The translations under genes and the position numbers were made by a program. From UBA2421 sp002343075 (GTDB lineage: Bacteria; Planctomycetota; Phycisphaerae; Tepidisphaerales; Tepidisphaeraceae), in assembly GCA_937982565.1 (NCBI GenBank), contig CALJLN010000017.1:62001-126000 (forward strand): 64,000 nucleotides of DNA. Direction: 5' to 3'. Numbering within the stretch: the stretch's first letter is position 1; each line of letters begins with the position of its first letter. The notes beneath the pieces are model-generated. The model worked only from the letters and a program-made list of their open reading frames with translations. It did not search any database and had not been told where the DNA came from. Below, in pieces: positions 43,009 to 52,098 of this stretch.

Positions 43009-43034
43009 ACGAATGTTCCGCGCGGAACATTCGT
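43009..43034. repeat. 26-bp perfect palindrome with parS-like core (copy 2)
   Basis: The same 16-base core TGTTCCGCGCGGAACA (43014-43029) lies 58 bases from copy 1, with different but again perfectly symmetric flanks (ACGAA/TTCGT against GCAAT/ATTGC). Conserved core with co-varying flanks suggests a dimeric protein site or a selected hairpin. It has no T-run. Confidence 0.75.
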
Positions 43035-43085
43035 TCGGTGTGCCGTAACGCGCGTGAGCTTGCGCCCTCAAAAATCGGACAAATG

Positions 43086-45545
43086 TTACGCCGCCTCTTT
43101 TGCCCGGTCAGGCAGGATCGTCAAGCTGACGACCTTGGTCGGGCAGACCTCCACGCACACGCCGTCGAGGTCGCACTTGTTCAGGCTGCGCAGGTCGACA
43201 AGGGCCTTGCCGTCGATCATCTTCAGCACATCTTTGGTGCAGTTGGCGACGCAAACCTCGCAGCCGATGCAGTCTCTGGTATCGATGCTCAGGGTTGCTG
43301 TGATCGGCTGGTGCGATTTCGGGTCGTCGCGGAAGAGCTTGCCGACGGTCGATGCCGTTTCGCGGCTGACGTTGCGCTCGAAATCGGCGCTGTTCTTGCT
43401 AAATGTCGCCTGGCTCTTCACTTCCACCGCGCCCGGCCGCTGCATTCGGAAGACGGGTTGATGGCAGCTATTGCAAAGCTGCAACGATTCGAGCTTCTCA
43501 AGATACTTTACCGTAGTGCTGACGACGGTTGCGTGGCTCCAGGTGAGTGGGCTGACGGAGAGCGGGGCGTTGGTCATGGGATGGACCTGCTCGGCCAGCA
43601 CGCCAGACTCGAGCGCGTGGTTGGCACACCATTCGAGAATGGGCAAAGCGGCCTTGAGGTCGTTGGCATTCTTGGCCCGGCTGATGAAGTAATCAGCGAG
43701 CCAGAGCGTGCAGATAAACCACGGATTGCCGGGCACATCTTTGATGTTGTCGCTCACGCGGTGGTAATAGTCGTTCTCGTAGCGCGCCACCCCGCCGACC
43801 TTGGTCTTCACCCAAAGTCGCTGCTCGACAGCCTGCATGGTGGCCAGCACACGCGGGTCGTCTACATCAAACAGATGAAACTTGTAAATGCTGTAGAGGC
43901 TTGCATCGAGCACTTCATCGACTTCGTAATAGTGCTCCAGCTCTTCATCCGGCTTCAGTTCACACTGCTCGACATAGTTAGCATTGGCCGGCGGAACGGG
44001 GTTGTCGCGCGGGACCAGTCGCCGGACAAAGCGGTTGAGATGATCGCTCCAGAGGTACTTCGCAGCCCCGGCTTTGATTTCTTCCGCGGCCTTGTTGTAC
44101 CTGTCGGCGCGTTCACGATCGCCGAAGCAGACTGCGAAATTGCGCGCCGCCTTCAGGCCGCCGTAGACTGTGGCGACGGTGAACGCATGCACGCCCCAGC
44201 GTTCTTCCCACAAGTCGTATGAAGGATGCGGCAGGCCGGTGCGCGGGTCGCGGTAGTCACACATAAAATCGGCGGCCTTTTGCACCACATCCACCCACAG
44301 CGGGCGAATGAACTCGATATCGCGATATCGATAGTAGTGCCGCCAGAGCGCCCACACGACCAGCGCGGTTTCATCTTCCTGAATCGGCATCGCCTGCTTG
44401 CCCTTGATCACCCAGGGGTGCCAACTGCTCGCGGGCGACATGTCGGGGTTGTACTTGTGATAGAAGTAACCGCCTTCGGTAATCGTCTTCTGACAGAAGG
44501 TGTAGAACGATCGCGCCAGATCGGGAAAGCCGGCAAGGTCGAGGCTGTCGGCAACGAGCGCGCCATCCCGGGGCCACACATACGAGTACGTGTCGCGGCT
44601 GAACTGCATGATGTCCGAGTCGTTGGCAGCGCAGATCGCGCCGTTGTTGTCGATGTTGGTGCGCGTCACCAATAGCGACCGCTTGAACATGTCCACAACC
44701 TTGGCGGGAAGATTGCCGAAGTTGATGTTGGTCCCGCCAACCCACAACCGCCAGTAGCTTGTCGTGCGATCGATGACGCCTTGCGGGGTCATCTTGGTGA
44801 TCCACTTGTGCAGTTCGAGCAGTTCATCGCGGCTTTCGGCGGCGATGATGACCATGTACGCCGTTGCGTCGCCATGCGCATCGACGTGAGCATGATGGGC
44901 GATCGTACTATCCACCGCGCCCTGCGCGATGGCATTCCCGCCGAGCACGCCGTCTTCGGCATCGCGCCAGGTTCCCTCGGCACCGGCAAAGCGCGTGCCG
45001 GTGGCAAACTCGTCGATGTGCTGCACAAACCCCCCGGCCGTACTTTCGCCCGGCGACGGTTTGAAGAACGTCGCCATGATGTATCGCTTGCCATGGTAAT
45101 GCACGAGGCTATTCAACTCAGGATCAAAGTAGGCCGTGTCGCCGACATTCGATCCGAACATGTTGAAATCATGATGATGAAAAACCTTCACCGTCCGGGC
45201 ACGGTCAAGCTCATTTTTGATCTTGATCTTGCGAACGAATATCGGCCTGTGAAAATCGACGACATCGTTGCAATAGAGACTTAGCTTGAGTTCGGCGTGA
45301 TCGAGGCTCACGCTGGTGGTCAGAGTGTCGCGCAGGTATCTCTGGTGAATGGCCCACTTGCCATTGCTGGTCCAGTGCATCTCACCCTTGCCTGCGGGGG
45401 TCGGTGCGTGCACTCCGAAGCGACATGGCCCGGCCCCGCCGTGATTTTCCTGGCCGACGTGCGGAAAATAGGCGTCTCGAATCTGATACTGACTATCAAA
45501 GGCGACGAGTAATCGCCCGTTACCCACAGGAATATCACGCGGCAT
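43086..45545 (-). CDS. GH15 glucoamylase-like protein fused to a two-cluster ferredoxin domain
   Basis: 819 residues; GGAAGG lies 5 bases before the ATG at 45545. Residues about 1-240 are the beta-sandwich (MPRDIPVGNGRLLVAFDSQYQIRD-like opening) and 270-670 the toroid of GH15: YVWPRDGALVADSLDLAGFPD, YDLWEERWGVHAF with the general acid Glu, and LAEQVHPMTNAPLSVSPLTWSHATVV with the general base. After a CNSCH pair near 690 comes a ferredoxin at 755-805: C759-x2-C762-x2-C765-x3-C769, then C791-x2-D-x2-C797-x3-C801-P. The second cluster has Asp at the usual second-Cys place. One uninterrupted frame carries all this. GH15 enzymes hydrolyse alpha-glucans or trehalose; a redox domain is not expected. 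Confidence 0.9.
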   Translation of the reverse strand: MPRDIPVGNGRLLVAFDSQYQIRDAYFPHVGQENHGGAGPCRFGVHAPTPAGKGEMHWTSNGKWAIHQRYLRDTLTTSVSLDHAELKLSLYCNDVVDFHRPIFVRKIKIKNELDRARTVKVFHHHDFNMFGSNVGDTAYFDPELNSLVHYHGKRYIMATFFKPSPGESTAGGFVQHIDEFATGTRFAGAEGTWRDAEDGVLGGNAIAQGAVDSTIAHHAHVDAHGDATAYMVIIAAESRDELLELHKWITKMTPQGVIDRTTSYWRLWVGGTNINFGNLPAKVVDMFKRSLLVTRTNIDNNGAICAANDSDIMQFSRDTYSYVWPRDGALVADSLDLAGFPDLARSFYTFCQKTITEGGYFYHKYNPDMSPASSWHPWVIKGKQAMPIQEDETALVVWALWRHYYRYRDIEFIRPLWVDVVQKAADFMCDYRDPRTGLPHPSYDLWEERWGVHAFTVATVYGGLKAARNFAVCFGDRERADRYNKAAEEIKAGAAKYLWSDHLNRFVRRLVPRDNPVPPANANYVEQCELKPDEELEHYYEVDEVLDASLYSIYKFHLFDVDDPRVLATMQAVEQRLWVKTKVGGVARYENDYYHRVSDNIKDVPGNPWFICTLWLADYFISRAKNANDLKAALPILEWCANHALESGVLAEQVHPMTNAPLSVSPLTWSHATVVSTTVKYLEKLESLQLCNSCHQPVFRMQRPGAVEVKSQATFSKNSADFERNVSRETASTVGKLFRDDPKSHQPITATLSIDTRDCIGCEVCVANCTKDVLKMIDGKALVDLRSLNKCDLDGVCVEVCPTKVVSLTILPDRAKEAA

Positions 45546-46015
45546 GAAACCCTTCCAGCGTGCCTCTTACGGCTATAAACATCGACGAAGGCCCGACTTC
45601 CGGCACGGGCCATCGAAGGTTTATTCGGCATCATTCGGGTGGGTGTGAAGCGCCAAGTCCGATTCAACCCGGTTTCGCCGCCAAATTTACCCATCTTTCC
45701 GCCGGAACGACCGGATTGACTGGTGCACCCCGGATAAACGCGCCGCCGGCCCCAAATGTCACCCGTTGAACCGAATCTAAACTGTTGTAATCAAAGCGTT
45801 TAGTAACAAAACAAAATTTCTCGACATTCGCGTCATTTTCAGGAGAATTCCCTTGCATCCTGCCACCCGTCCGATATGTTTAATTGTGTCATTTCGCCTC
45901 TTGTGAGGAAGCGCTCCGTCTGAGCGCGTGCTGGAAACGAACGGATCGTACGCCTTGATAAGTCATCTTGATGGTTCATCGAGTTTGAACTTGCCAAAGC
46001 TGAGGGAGATCGAAA
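45546..46015. other. 470-base intergenic region between divergent genes
   Basis: Upstream region for both GH15-ferredoxin (leftward) and a PEP-CTERM protein (rightward). It holds the promoter candidate listed at 45853-45880, a hairpin GCGCTC/GAGCGC near 45911-45927, and no ORF that looks real. Confidence 0.5.
45853..45880 (+). promoter_or_regulatory. Possible sigma-70 promoter of the PEP-CTERM gene
   Basis: TTGCAT, 16-base spacer, TATGTT, giving an expected start near 45887 and a leader of about 130 bases before the ATG at 46016. Both hexamers are imperfect, so this is tentative. Confidence 0.35.
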
Positions 46016-46711
46016 ATGCGTAAGGTATCAAAACTCGTCGTTCTCGCCGGCGCAGCAATCGCTGCACTTTCGGCCGCTGCCAACGCTGCCTTTGTGCCGT
46101 GGACGCAGCCGAGCGGAACTGTCCCGGGCCTCTTCAGCTACTCTGGTGGCGGAAGCGACAACGGGCTGTTCGGCAACCCGATCATCTCGGGCAGCACCTT
46201 CACCTTCTTCCCCAGCGGTTTCCTGGCAACATCGTCGGGTGCAGTCGCTGGCTCGCAGACCACAACCGACCGGCTTGAGTTTGAAGTAGACATCGCCCCG
46301 GGTGCGATCGACTTCGCCAGCATCACCGTTCGCGAACTCGGCGACTTCTCAGTAACCAACGGCGGGCAGGTTCGCGCTGACGCGTTCCTCTTCGTCACCA
46401 ATCTCGATAACCCCTTCGGCGGCGGAAGCCCGTCATCTGATAGCGACACCTTCACGCAGGCCTTTTCCCAGCCCGCAGGTGGCAGCGGCGATTTTGACCT
46501 GACCGCGGCCTCGGTCCTCCCCAACGGCTGGACGCGCCTCCGCATCGTCGTCAACAACACCCTGCAAGCCTCGAATGATGCAGGCGGTGCCGCACTCATC
46601 CAGAAGAAGGTGGCTGGCGTCATCGTGACGGTCAACGTCCCCGAGCCGACCACCATCACTGCAGCCATCGCCGGAATGGGCGCTTTGCTCATCCGTCGTC
46701 GCAGCCGGTAA
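46016..46711 (+). CDS. PEP-CTERM sorting domain protein
   Basis: 231 residues. GAGGGAG lies 7 bases before the ATG. A signal peptide (MRKVSKLVVLAGAAIAALSAAANAA) opens the protein, and VPEPTTITAAIAGMGALLIRRRSR closes it, the exosortase signal. The middle is beta-rich, with repeated short strands (TTDRLEFEVDIAPGAIDFASITVREL; TRLRIVVNNTLQASNDAGG), and no catalytic motif. It is likely an exported surface or matrix protein and has a terminator of its own. Confidence 0.9.
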   Translation: MRKVSKLVVLAGAAIAALSAAANAAFVPWTQPSGTVPGLFSYSGGGSDNGLFGNPIISGSTFTFFPSGFLATSSGAVAGSQTTTDRLEFEVDIAPGAIDFASITVRELGDFSVTNGGQVRADAFLFVTNLDNPFGGGSPSSDSDTFTQAFSQPAGGSGDFDLTAASVLPNGWTRLRIVVNNTLQASNDAGGAALIQKKVAGVIVTVNVPEPTTITAAIAGMGALLIRRRSR

Positions 46712-46756
46712 GCGATCTTCGGGTCGCCTGCTCGTGTGACTATCAAAGCATTCTCA

Positions 46757-46792
46757 GAAGCCCGTCGAATCCCTCGACGGGCTTCTTCGTTT
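46757..46792 (+). terminator. Rho-independent terminator
   Basis: GAAGCCCGTCGA/TCGACGGGCTTC, 12-base perfect stem with a five-base loop, then TTCGTTT, 45 bases after the PEP-CTERM stop. Confidence 0.85.
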
Positions 46793-46927
46793 GAATCTCC
46801 TTTGCCGGCTCAACGGCAATCCGCTCGATGACCGTCACTTCACCGCCGCCGAAAGTGTGGCGCGCCCGCGTCGCGACGCCCGACGCTTTTTCCCCGCGCC
46901 AGGCCTTCCCGCTAAACTTAAGCGGCC

Positions 46928-48982
46928 ATGCCGAACGACAACCACCGCTACACCGCATTCATCAGCTACCGCCACGAGCCAGTTGGCCGCAAGTGGGCCA
47001 TGTGGCTGCACCGCGCGATCGAGGGATATCGCGTACCAAAATCACTGGTGAAACAGGGCAAGAGCGCACGTCGCGTAGGCCGGGTGTTTCGCGATGAGGA
47101 AGAACTCGCCGCCAGCGCCGATTTGTCGAAGGAAATCGACGCGGCGCTTTCGCAGAGTGCTTACCTGATCGTCGTCTGCACCCCGGAAACGCCGAAGAGC
47201 CGGTGGGTGAACGCCGAAGTGGAACGATTCGCCGCGATGGGGCGGAAGGATCGCATCCTGGCGCTATTGGTTTCCGGCGAACCGCACGAAAGCTTCCCGC
47301 CGGCACTGCTGGCCCTGGGCGAACCGCTCGCCGCGGATGTGCGCGACTTAAACGCCGACGGCCCGCGCCACACCCGCGGGCAAGCCAAGCTGCGCCTCAT
47401 CGCCACGCTGCTGGGGCTGAATTTCGACGATCTCCGCAACCGGGAACAGCGTCGCCAGCAGGCACGGATTCTCACCGGCGCGGTCGTAGCACTGGCCGTG
47501 GCAGCGGGCATGGGCGGGTTGAGCCTGTACGCATTCGGGCAGAAGCGGCTGGCCGACACGCGGCTGGTCGAGGTGCAAGAGGAGAAGGCCGAAGCCCAGC
47601 GGCAGCGGGATGAGGCGGAGAAGCAGCGCAAGGAAGCCGAGCGCCGCCGGGCGGAGTCGGAGGCCGTCATCGACTTCATCAACACCGACGTCTTCGCGGG
47701 CGCAACGCCGGAGCGAATGCCGAACAAAGCGGTGCGGGATGAGATCGTCGTAAAGATGCTGGAACCGGCGGCGAAGGCGGTGCGGGAGCGGTTCAAGGAC
47801 CAGCCGCTGGTGGAGGCGGCGGTGATGACCCAAATTGCTTACAGTTTTGTGAAGCTCGGTCGCTTTGGTGAAGCCGAACCACTATGTAGAGAGGCGACGG
47901 GGCGATTCCGAAAGGTGTTGGGCGAGGATCACCCGAACACGATTCGGGCAATCAACAACTACGCCGAGGTGCTGCAGTCGCTGGGCCGGTCGGCGGAGGC
48001 GGAGCCGCTCTTTAAAGATGCCCTCGAACGATTCCGGCGGGTGTTGGGCGAGGATGAACCGGGCACGATCAGGTCACTCAACAACTACGCCCTCGTACTG
48101 AATTCGCTGGGTCGTGCTCGCGAAGCCGAGCCGCTTCACAAGGACGCGGTGGAGCGAAGCCGGCGGGTGTTGGGGGAGGATCACCCGGATACCATCCAGG
48201 CGATAAACAACTACGCGTATGTGCTCGATGCGCTGGGCCGCTCTAGCGACGCTGAGCCGCTGTACAAGGATGCGATGGAGCGATTCCGACGGGTGTTGGG
48301 AGAGGATCACCCGGATGCAATCGCATCGGTCAACAACTACGGCGAGGTGCTGCGTTCGCTGGGCCGGTCTAGCGATGCCGAGCCGCTCTTCAAGGACGCG
48401 CTGGAGCGATTCCGGCGGGTGTTAGGCGAGGATCACCCGGACACGATCCTGTCGATTAACAACTATGCCTTCATCCTGAACACACTAGGTCGGACAGCAG
48501 AGGCGGAACCGCGCTTTAAAGACGCGCTGGAGCGATTCCGGCGGGTGCTGGGTGAGGATCACTCGAACACGATCACATCGATCAATAACTACGCGGACGT
48601 ACTGCGGTCGCTGGGGCGGTGGGCAGAGGCCGAGCCACTGGCGCGGCAGGCTGTGCGGCTGGCAAGAAAAGAACGCCGGAGCCTGGGGCCGAAGCATCCG
48701 AACACACGAGCCTTCGCCCGAAATCTCACCCGCATCCTCGTCGCCAACAACAAACCTGACGAAGCGCGCGCGGTCGCCGCCGAGTTTGGGCTGCCCGATC
48801 CCACCACCCAGCCCGCCGCAACGCGGCCGACGACGCAGCCGCTGGATGAGGCGCGGGTGGCGGAGATTCGGGCGTTCGTGGCCAAGTTGGAGGCCGATTG
48901 GGCGGAGGCGGATCGGCTTGGCGGGGCGCGTGCTGTCGAAGACTCGCCCGCCGCGACTCAGCCGGCCACGCAGCCGGGGTGA
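46928..48982 (+). CDS. TIR domain - transmembrane - TPR protein
   Basis: 684 residues. Residues about 7-145 are a TIR domain: YTAFISYRHEPVGRKWAMWL, VFRDEEELAASADLSKEI, AYLIVVCTPETPKSRWVNAEVERFAAM, where Glu97 matches the catalytic Glu of NAD-cleaving TIR domains by position. A single membrane helix (ILTGAVVALAVAAGMGGLSLYAF, 181-203) is followed by a charged coiled coil to about 247. Six nearly identical 42-residue TPRs of the kinesin-light-chain type (LGRxxEAEPLxKDALERFRRVLGEDHPxTI) run from 310, with a seventh variant. A TTQP-rich tail ends it. By family it may bind NAD or signal by proximity; it converges with a kinase-TPR receptor gene. Confidence 0.9.
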   Translation: MPNDNHRYTAFISYRHEPVGRKWAMWLHRAIEGYRVPKSLVKQGKSARRVGRVFRDEEELAASADLSKEIDAALSQSAYLIVVCTPETPKSRWVNAEVERFAAMGRKDRILALLVSGEPHESFPPALLALGEPLAADVRDLNADGPRHTRGQAKLRLIATLLGLNFDDLRNREQRRQQARILTGAVVALAVAAGMGGLSLYAFGQKRLADTRLVEVQEEKAEAQRQRDEAEKQRKEAERRRAESEAVIDFINTDVFAGATPERMPNKAVRDEIVVKMLEPAAKAVRERFKDQPLVEAAVMTQIAYSFVKLGRFGEAEPLCREATGRFRKVLGEDHPNTIRAINNYAEVLQSLGRSAEAEPLFKDALERFRRVLGEDEPGTIRSLNNYALVLNSLGRAREAEPLHKDAVERSRRVLGEDHPDTIQAINNYAYVLDALGRSSDAEPLYKDAMERFRRVLGEDHPDAIASVNNYGEVLRSLGRSSDAEPLFKDALERFRRVLGEDHPDTILSINNYAFILNTLGRTAEAEPRFKDALERFRRVLGEDHSNTITSINNYADVLRSLGRWAEAEPLARQAVRLARKERRSLGPKHPNTRAFARNLTRILVANNKPDEARAVAAEFGLPDPTTQPAATRPTTQPLDEARVAEIRAFVAKLEADWAEADRLGGARAVEDSPAATQPATQPG
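47855..48610 (+). repeat. Six 126-bp in-frame tandem repeats (TPR units)
   Basis: Six consecutive 126-base units, each encoding a 42-residue TPR with strongly conserved codons around CGATTCCGGCGGGTGTTGGG. The DNA likeness between units is high enough that recent duplication or gene conversion is probable. Confidence 0.75.
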
Positions 48983-49170
48983 GTTCTCAGATTTGATCGT
49001 TCGTACCCCGAAGCAATGCCGTGAACCGAACCGCCCGCCGCAAAGGGACCGGCGCGGGCTCTGAGCCTGGGTCGCACCCTGCGAACGCAGGGAAGGATGC
49101 GGCACAACCTGGGGCATGTTTTGGGGCACTTCGAGGGCAAACAGTGATGCAGTCGATTTGATCGCACCGG

Positions 49171-49242
49171 GTCTTTGAGAATCCCGAGGTCTTTGAAAAC
49201 CCCGAGATCTTTGAAAACCCTGTGGCCTTCGAGCACCCCGGG
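49171..49242. repeat. Four 18-bp tandem repeats
   Basis: Units of GTCTTTGAAAACCCCGAG with a few changes start at 49171, 49189, 49207 and 49225, just after the kinase stop on the reverse strand. The last unit ends 6 bases before that stop. Rest of the 265-base gap (48983-49247) holds nothing else I can support. Confidence 0.7.
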
Positions 49243-49247
49243 GCGCT

Positions 49248-52022
49248 TCAGTCGGCAGGTTGCGTCGCGGTCGCTGCCCGGGTTTTCCAGCGCGCGGCTT
49301 CGTCGATTTTTCCCAGCGCGTTGCTGGTGTCAGCGAGATACTCCGCCACCTTCGCCAGGCTAATGCTTCCGCCGGCAGTTTGCTCGAAGAGCTGGTAGGC
49401 CTTGGTGAGTTCCTGTTCGGATCGTACGTACTCCTTGTTGAAAAACAGTGCCCGCCCAAGGTTGCGCCGCAGCGCCGCCTCGGTTGCAGGTTCCTGCTGC
49501 GCGCTGGGCATACTAAGGCACGACTCAATCAACGCCACTCCCTCGCTGGCGCGGCCGTTATCGGCGAGGCTCTTGCCAAGATTCACCGCGCTAATTAGAC
49601 GTTCATGCGAATCGCCACGGCCGAGCTTGTCGAGTAATGCGATACAGCCGCGCCACAAAGACTCGGCTTCCTCGAGCTGTTTCACCCCCACCAGCACATT
49701 GGCCAATATGTTCAACGAGCGCAGTGTCTCGGGATGCTCGGGGCCTTGTGCCTTGAGCATGCCCTCATATGCAACCCGGGCATAAGCAAGTGCGGCACCG
49801 CTTTGACCCGCATCGAGCATCGCCGCCGCAAGATTTCCGCTCGCGCGAAGGGTGGCGGGGTAATCAGCGCCCAAGCCGGCGGTGTATCGATTGAGAATCA
49901 AACGCCTCGTTGCAAGTGACTCATCAGTCTTCCCAAAGCTTCTTTGCAGATCGGCCAGCTTTCCGAGCACGCCCAGTGTGTGATCGTGATTCGGCCCGTA
50001 AACCCTCTCGGCGGTGGCGAGCAGATCGGGCAGCAGGTCTTCGGCTTCGGATAGCTTTCCCTGTTCCAGAAGCGTCGTGAGCAGATTGTCGCGCGAAGTG
50101 ATACCCGGCCCGCTCTCCGCGCCCTGCGCTGCGATGCGAAGCGGAAGCAGCTCACGGATCACCGCCTCTGCTTCGGCAAACTTCCGCTGTTCGATGAGGT
50201 TGACCGACAGATTGTTCATCGCCGTGAGTGTTAACGTGCTCGCGGGGCCAACGTTCGGCGCAGCACGGCAACGCGCTACCAGCTCGCGGTAAAGCAACTC
50301 GGCTTCGTGGGCATTGCCGCGGTCGGCAGCAATTCCCGCCTTGCTATCAAGCAGCGAAAGGGTTGTCGGATCATTCGGGCCGAAGCGCTCGATGGCCAGC
50401 GGCAGGATACGGCTGAGCAATGCCTCGGCCTCGTCAGGCTTGTATCGCCAGCGGTGATTGATGATGAGGTAGTTGGTGATGTCGATCGTGGTGCGGTCGG
50501 CCTCGCCGAGGTGGTTGCGGTATAGTTCGACCGCGCGCTGCAGGTGCTCTTCGGCCAGATGGTACTCACCGAGGGAAAAAAGCGTCCATCCGACCGTTTC
50601 ACGCACGCCGGCTTCGCCGATCGGGTCGCCGCTGAACGTCGGCCCGATCTTGTTCTGCGACGCCTTGATTGCCTGGAGCACGGTCAGGTCGCTCGCCCCC
50701 CCGCTGTTGGCGTCGGCACTGTAGAGCATTTGCTGCAGGAACCCACTCACTGCCTGACTGCGCGTGTTAGCAGCGACCGCGATCTCGCGCTGCCGGCGGG
50801 CATTGAGCAAGCCGATCGATGTCGCGACGGTCGCGCCAATCAGCATCACGAGCATGAGCGCCGCCACCCCGATGCCCACACGATGCCGCCGGACAAATTT
50901 TCGCAGTCGATACCCGCGCGTCGGTGGGCGCGCTGTAATCGGCTCATATTCGAGCACGCGGCGAAGATCATCGGCCATCGCCTGCGCCGAAGCGTATCGA
51001 TGTGATTTCTCGCGCGCCAGGGCGGTCATCACGATCGTTTCCATGTCCCCGGCGAGCGTGCGATCATACCGACTGATCGGCTCAGGTTCGGTGGTCTCAA
51101 TACGCTTCAACACCTCGACGATCGATGTGTTTTTCACCTCGATCGGCAATCGATCCGTGAGCAACTCATGCAGCAGCACGCCGAGCGCCCAAACATCCGA
51201 TCGTACATCGATTTCATTGGCTTTCCCGGCGGCCTGTTCGGGGCTCATGTAGCCCGGCGTGCCGAGCAGCACCCCGGCGGTGGTTTGCCATGTGAGGCTT
51301 TCCTGGTCGTCAGCACCGATGATGCGCGCGATGCCGAAATCGAGCACCTTCGGCTCACCCGCAGGGTCGACCAGCACATTCGCCGGTTTCAGGTCGCGAT
51401 GGATGATCGCCTGCTGGTGCGCCGCGTGGACGGCAGTCGACACCTTGATCATCAGTTCGATGCGCTGCGCCCGGGTCAGCTTCCGATCGCGCGCGTATTG
51501 CGTCAACGGCGGGCCGTCGACGAACTCCATGGCGATGTACGGCATCGCCGTCGTTCCCGGCGGGTGATGCACACCGGCTTCGTAGATGCGCGCGATGTTT
51601 GGATGCTGCAACCGACCCAATGCCTGGCTCTCGCGCTTGAATCGCTGGGCCGCGTCAACCATCGGCATGTTAAACCGCACGAGCTTAAGCGCCACCGCCC
51701 GGTGCGGGTTGGCCTGCTGCGCGACATACACCGCCGCCATCGCGCCTTCGGCCAGCAGCTTTTGCAGCGTGTACCTGCCAATTCGTTGCCCGCCGAGAGA
51801 GAGCATGTCGGGCCCACCGAGGCCGAGCCACGCATCCGTTCGCGCATCGATCACCCCGTCGGCCCCCTCGTACGCGTTCACCAGCGACCGAGCCTCGTCC
51901 AGCATCGCCTCATCGCCATTGCAGGCGGTCGCCAGTAGCGCGTCGCGCTCGGCGGCGGGGAGTTCGAGCGCGTCGGCGACGATAGCCTTGACCGCTTCCC
52001 AGTTGATCGGGGTGGTGGGCAT
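49248..52022 (-). CDS. Serine/threonine protein kinase with membrane helix and C-terminal TPRs
   Basis: 924 residues. Kinase domain about 80-350: glycine loop region LLAEGAMAAVYVA (less glycine-rich than canonical), Lys113 in VALKLV, HRDLKPANVLV with catalytic Asp210, DFGIARI at 228, and GTPGYMSPEQAAG. One membrane helix follows near 390 (GIGVAALMLVMLIGATVATSIGLL). The rest is TPR repeats (for example RVYGPNHDHTLGVLGKLADLQRSFGKTDES). This is the usual planctomycete receptor-kinase plan, kinase inside and TPR outside. The sigma factor gene lies 76 bases upstream on the same strand, so an operon and a signal chain are likely. Confidence 0.92.
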   Translation of the reverse strand: MPTTPINWEAVKAIVADALELPAAERDALLATACNGDEAMLDEARSLVNAYEGADGVIDARTDAWLGLGGPDMLSLGGQRIGRYTLQKLLAEGAMAAVYVAQQANPHRAVALKLVRFNMPMVDAAQRFKRESQALGRLQHPNIARIYEAGVHHPPGTTAMPYIAMEFVDGPPLTQYARDRKLTRAQRIELMIKVSTAVHAAHQQAIIHRDLKPANVLVDPAGEPKVLDFGIARIIGADDQESLTWQTTAGVLLGTPGYMSPEQAAGKANEIDVRSDVWALGVLLHELLTDRLPIEVKNTSIVEVLKRIETTEPEPISRYDRTLAGDMETIVMTALAREKSHRYASAQAMADDLRRVLEYEPITARPPTRGYRLRKFVRRHRVGIGVAALMLVMLIGATVATSIGLLNARRQREIAVAANTRSQAVSGFLQQMLYSADANSGGASDLTVLQAIKASQNKIGPTFSGDPIGEAGVRETVGWTLFSLGEYHLAEEHLQRAVELYRNHLGEADRTTIDITNYLIINHRWRYKPDEAEALLSRILPLAIERFGPNDPTTLSLLDSKAGIAADRGNAHEAELLYRELVARCRAAPNVGPASTLTLTAMNNLSVNLIEQRKFAEAEAVIRELLPLRIAAQGAESGPGITSRDNLLTTLLEQGKLSEAEDLLPDLLATAERVYGPNHDHTLGVLGKLADLQRSFGKTDESLATRRLILNRYTAGLGADYPATLRASGNLAAAMLDAGQSGAALAYARVAYEGMLKAQGPEHPETLRSLNILANVLVGVKQLEEAESLWRGCIALLDKLGRGDSHERLISAVNLGKSLADNGRASEGVALIESCLSMPSAQQEPATEAALRRNLGRALFFNKEYVRSEQELTKAYQLFEQTAGGSISLAKVAEYLADTSNALGKIDEAARWKTRAATATQPAD

Positions 52023-52098
52023 GACAGTTCAGCGAAAAAGTACAATCTTTCAGAGTCACCGGCCCTGCAGCAAACCAATGCACCGGCGACTCCAGCCC

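Noticed and set aside
47855..48610. 126-bp repeats as a non-coding satellite
   Set aside because: All units are in frame and encode TPRs within one protein.
49171..49242. 18-bp repeats as a CRISPR array
   Set aside because: Units are directly adjacent with no spacers and too short.
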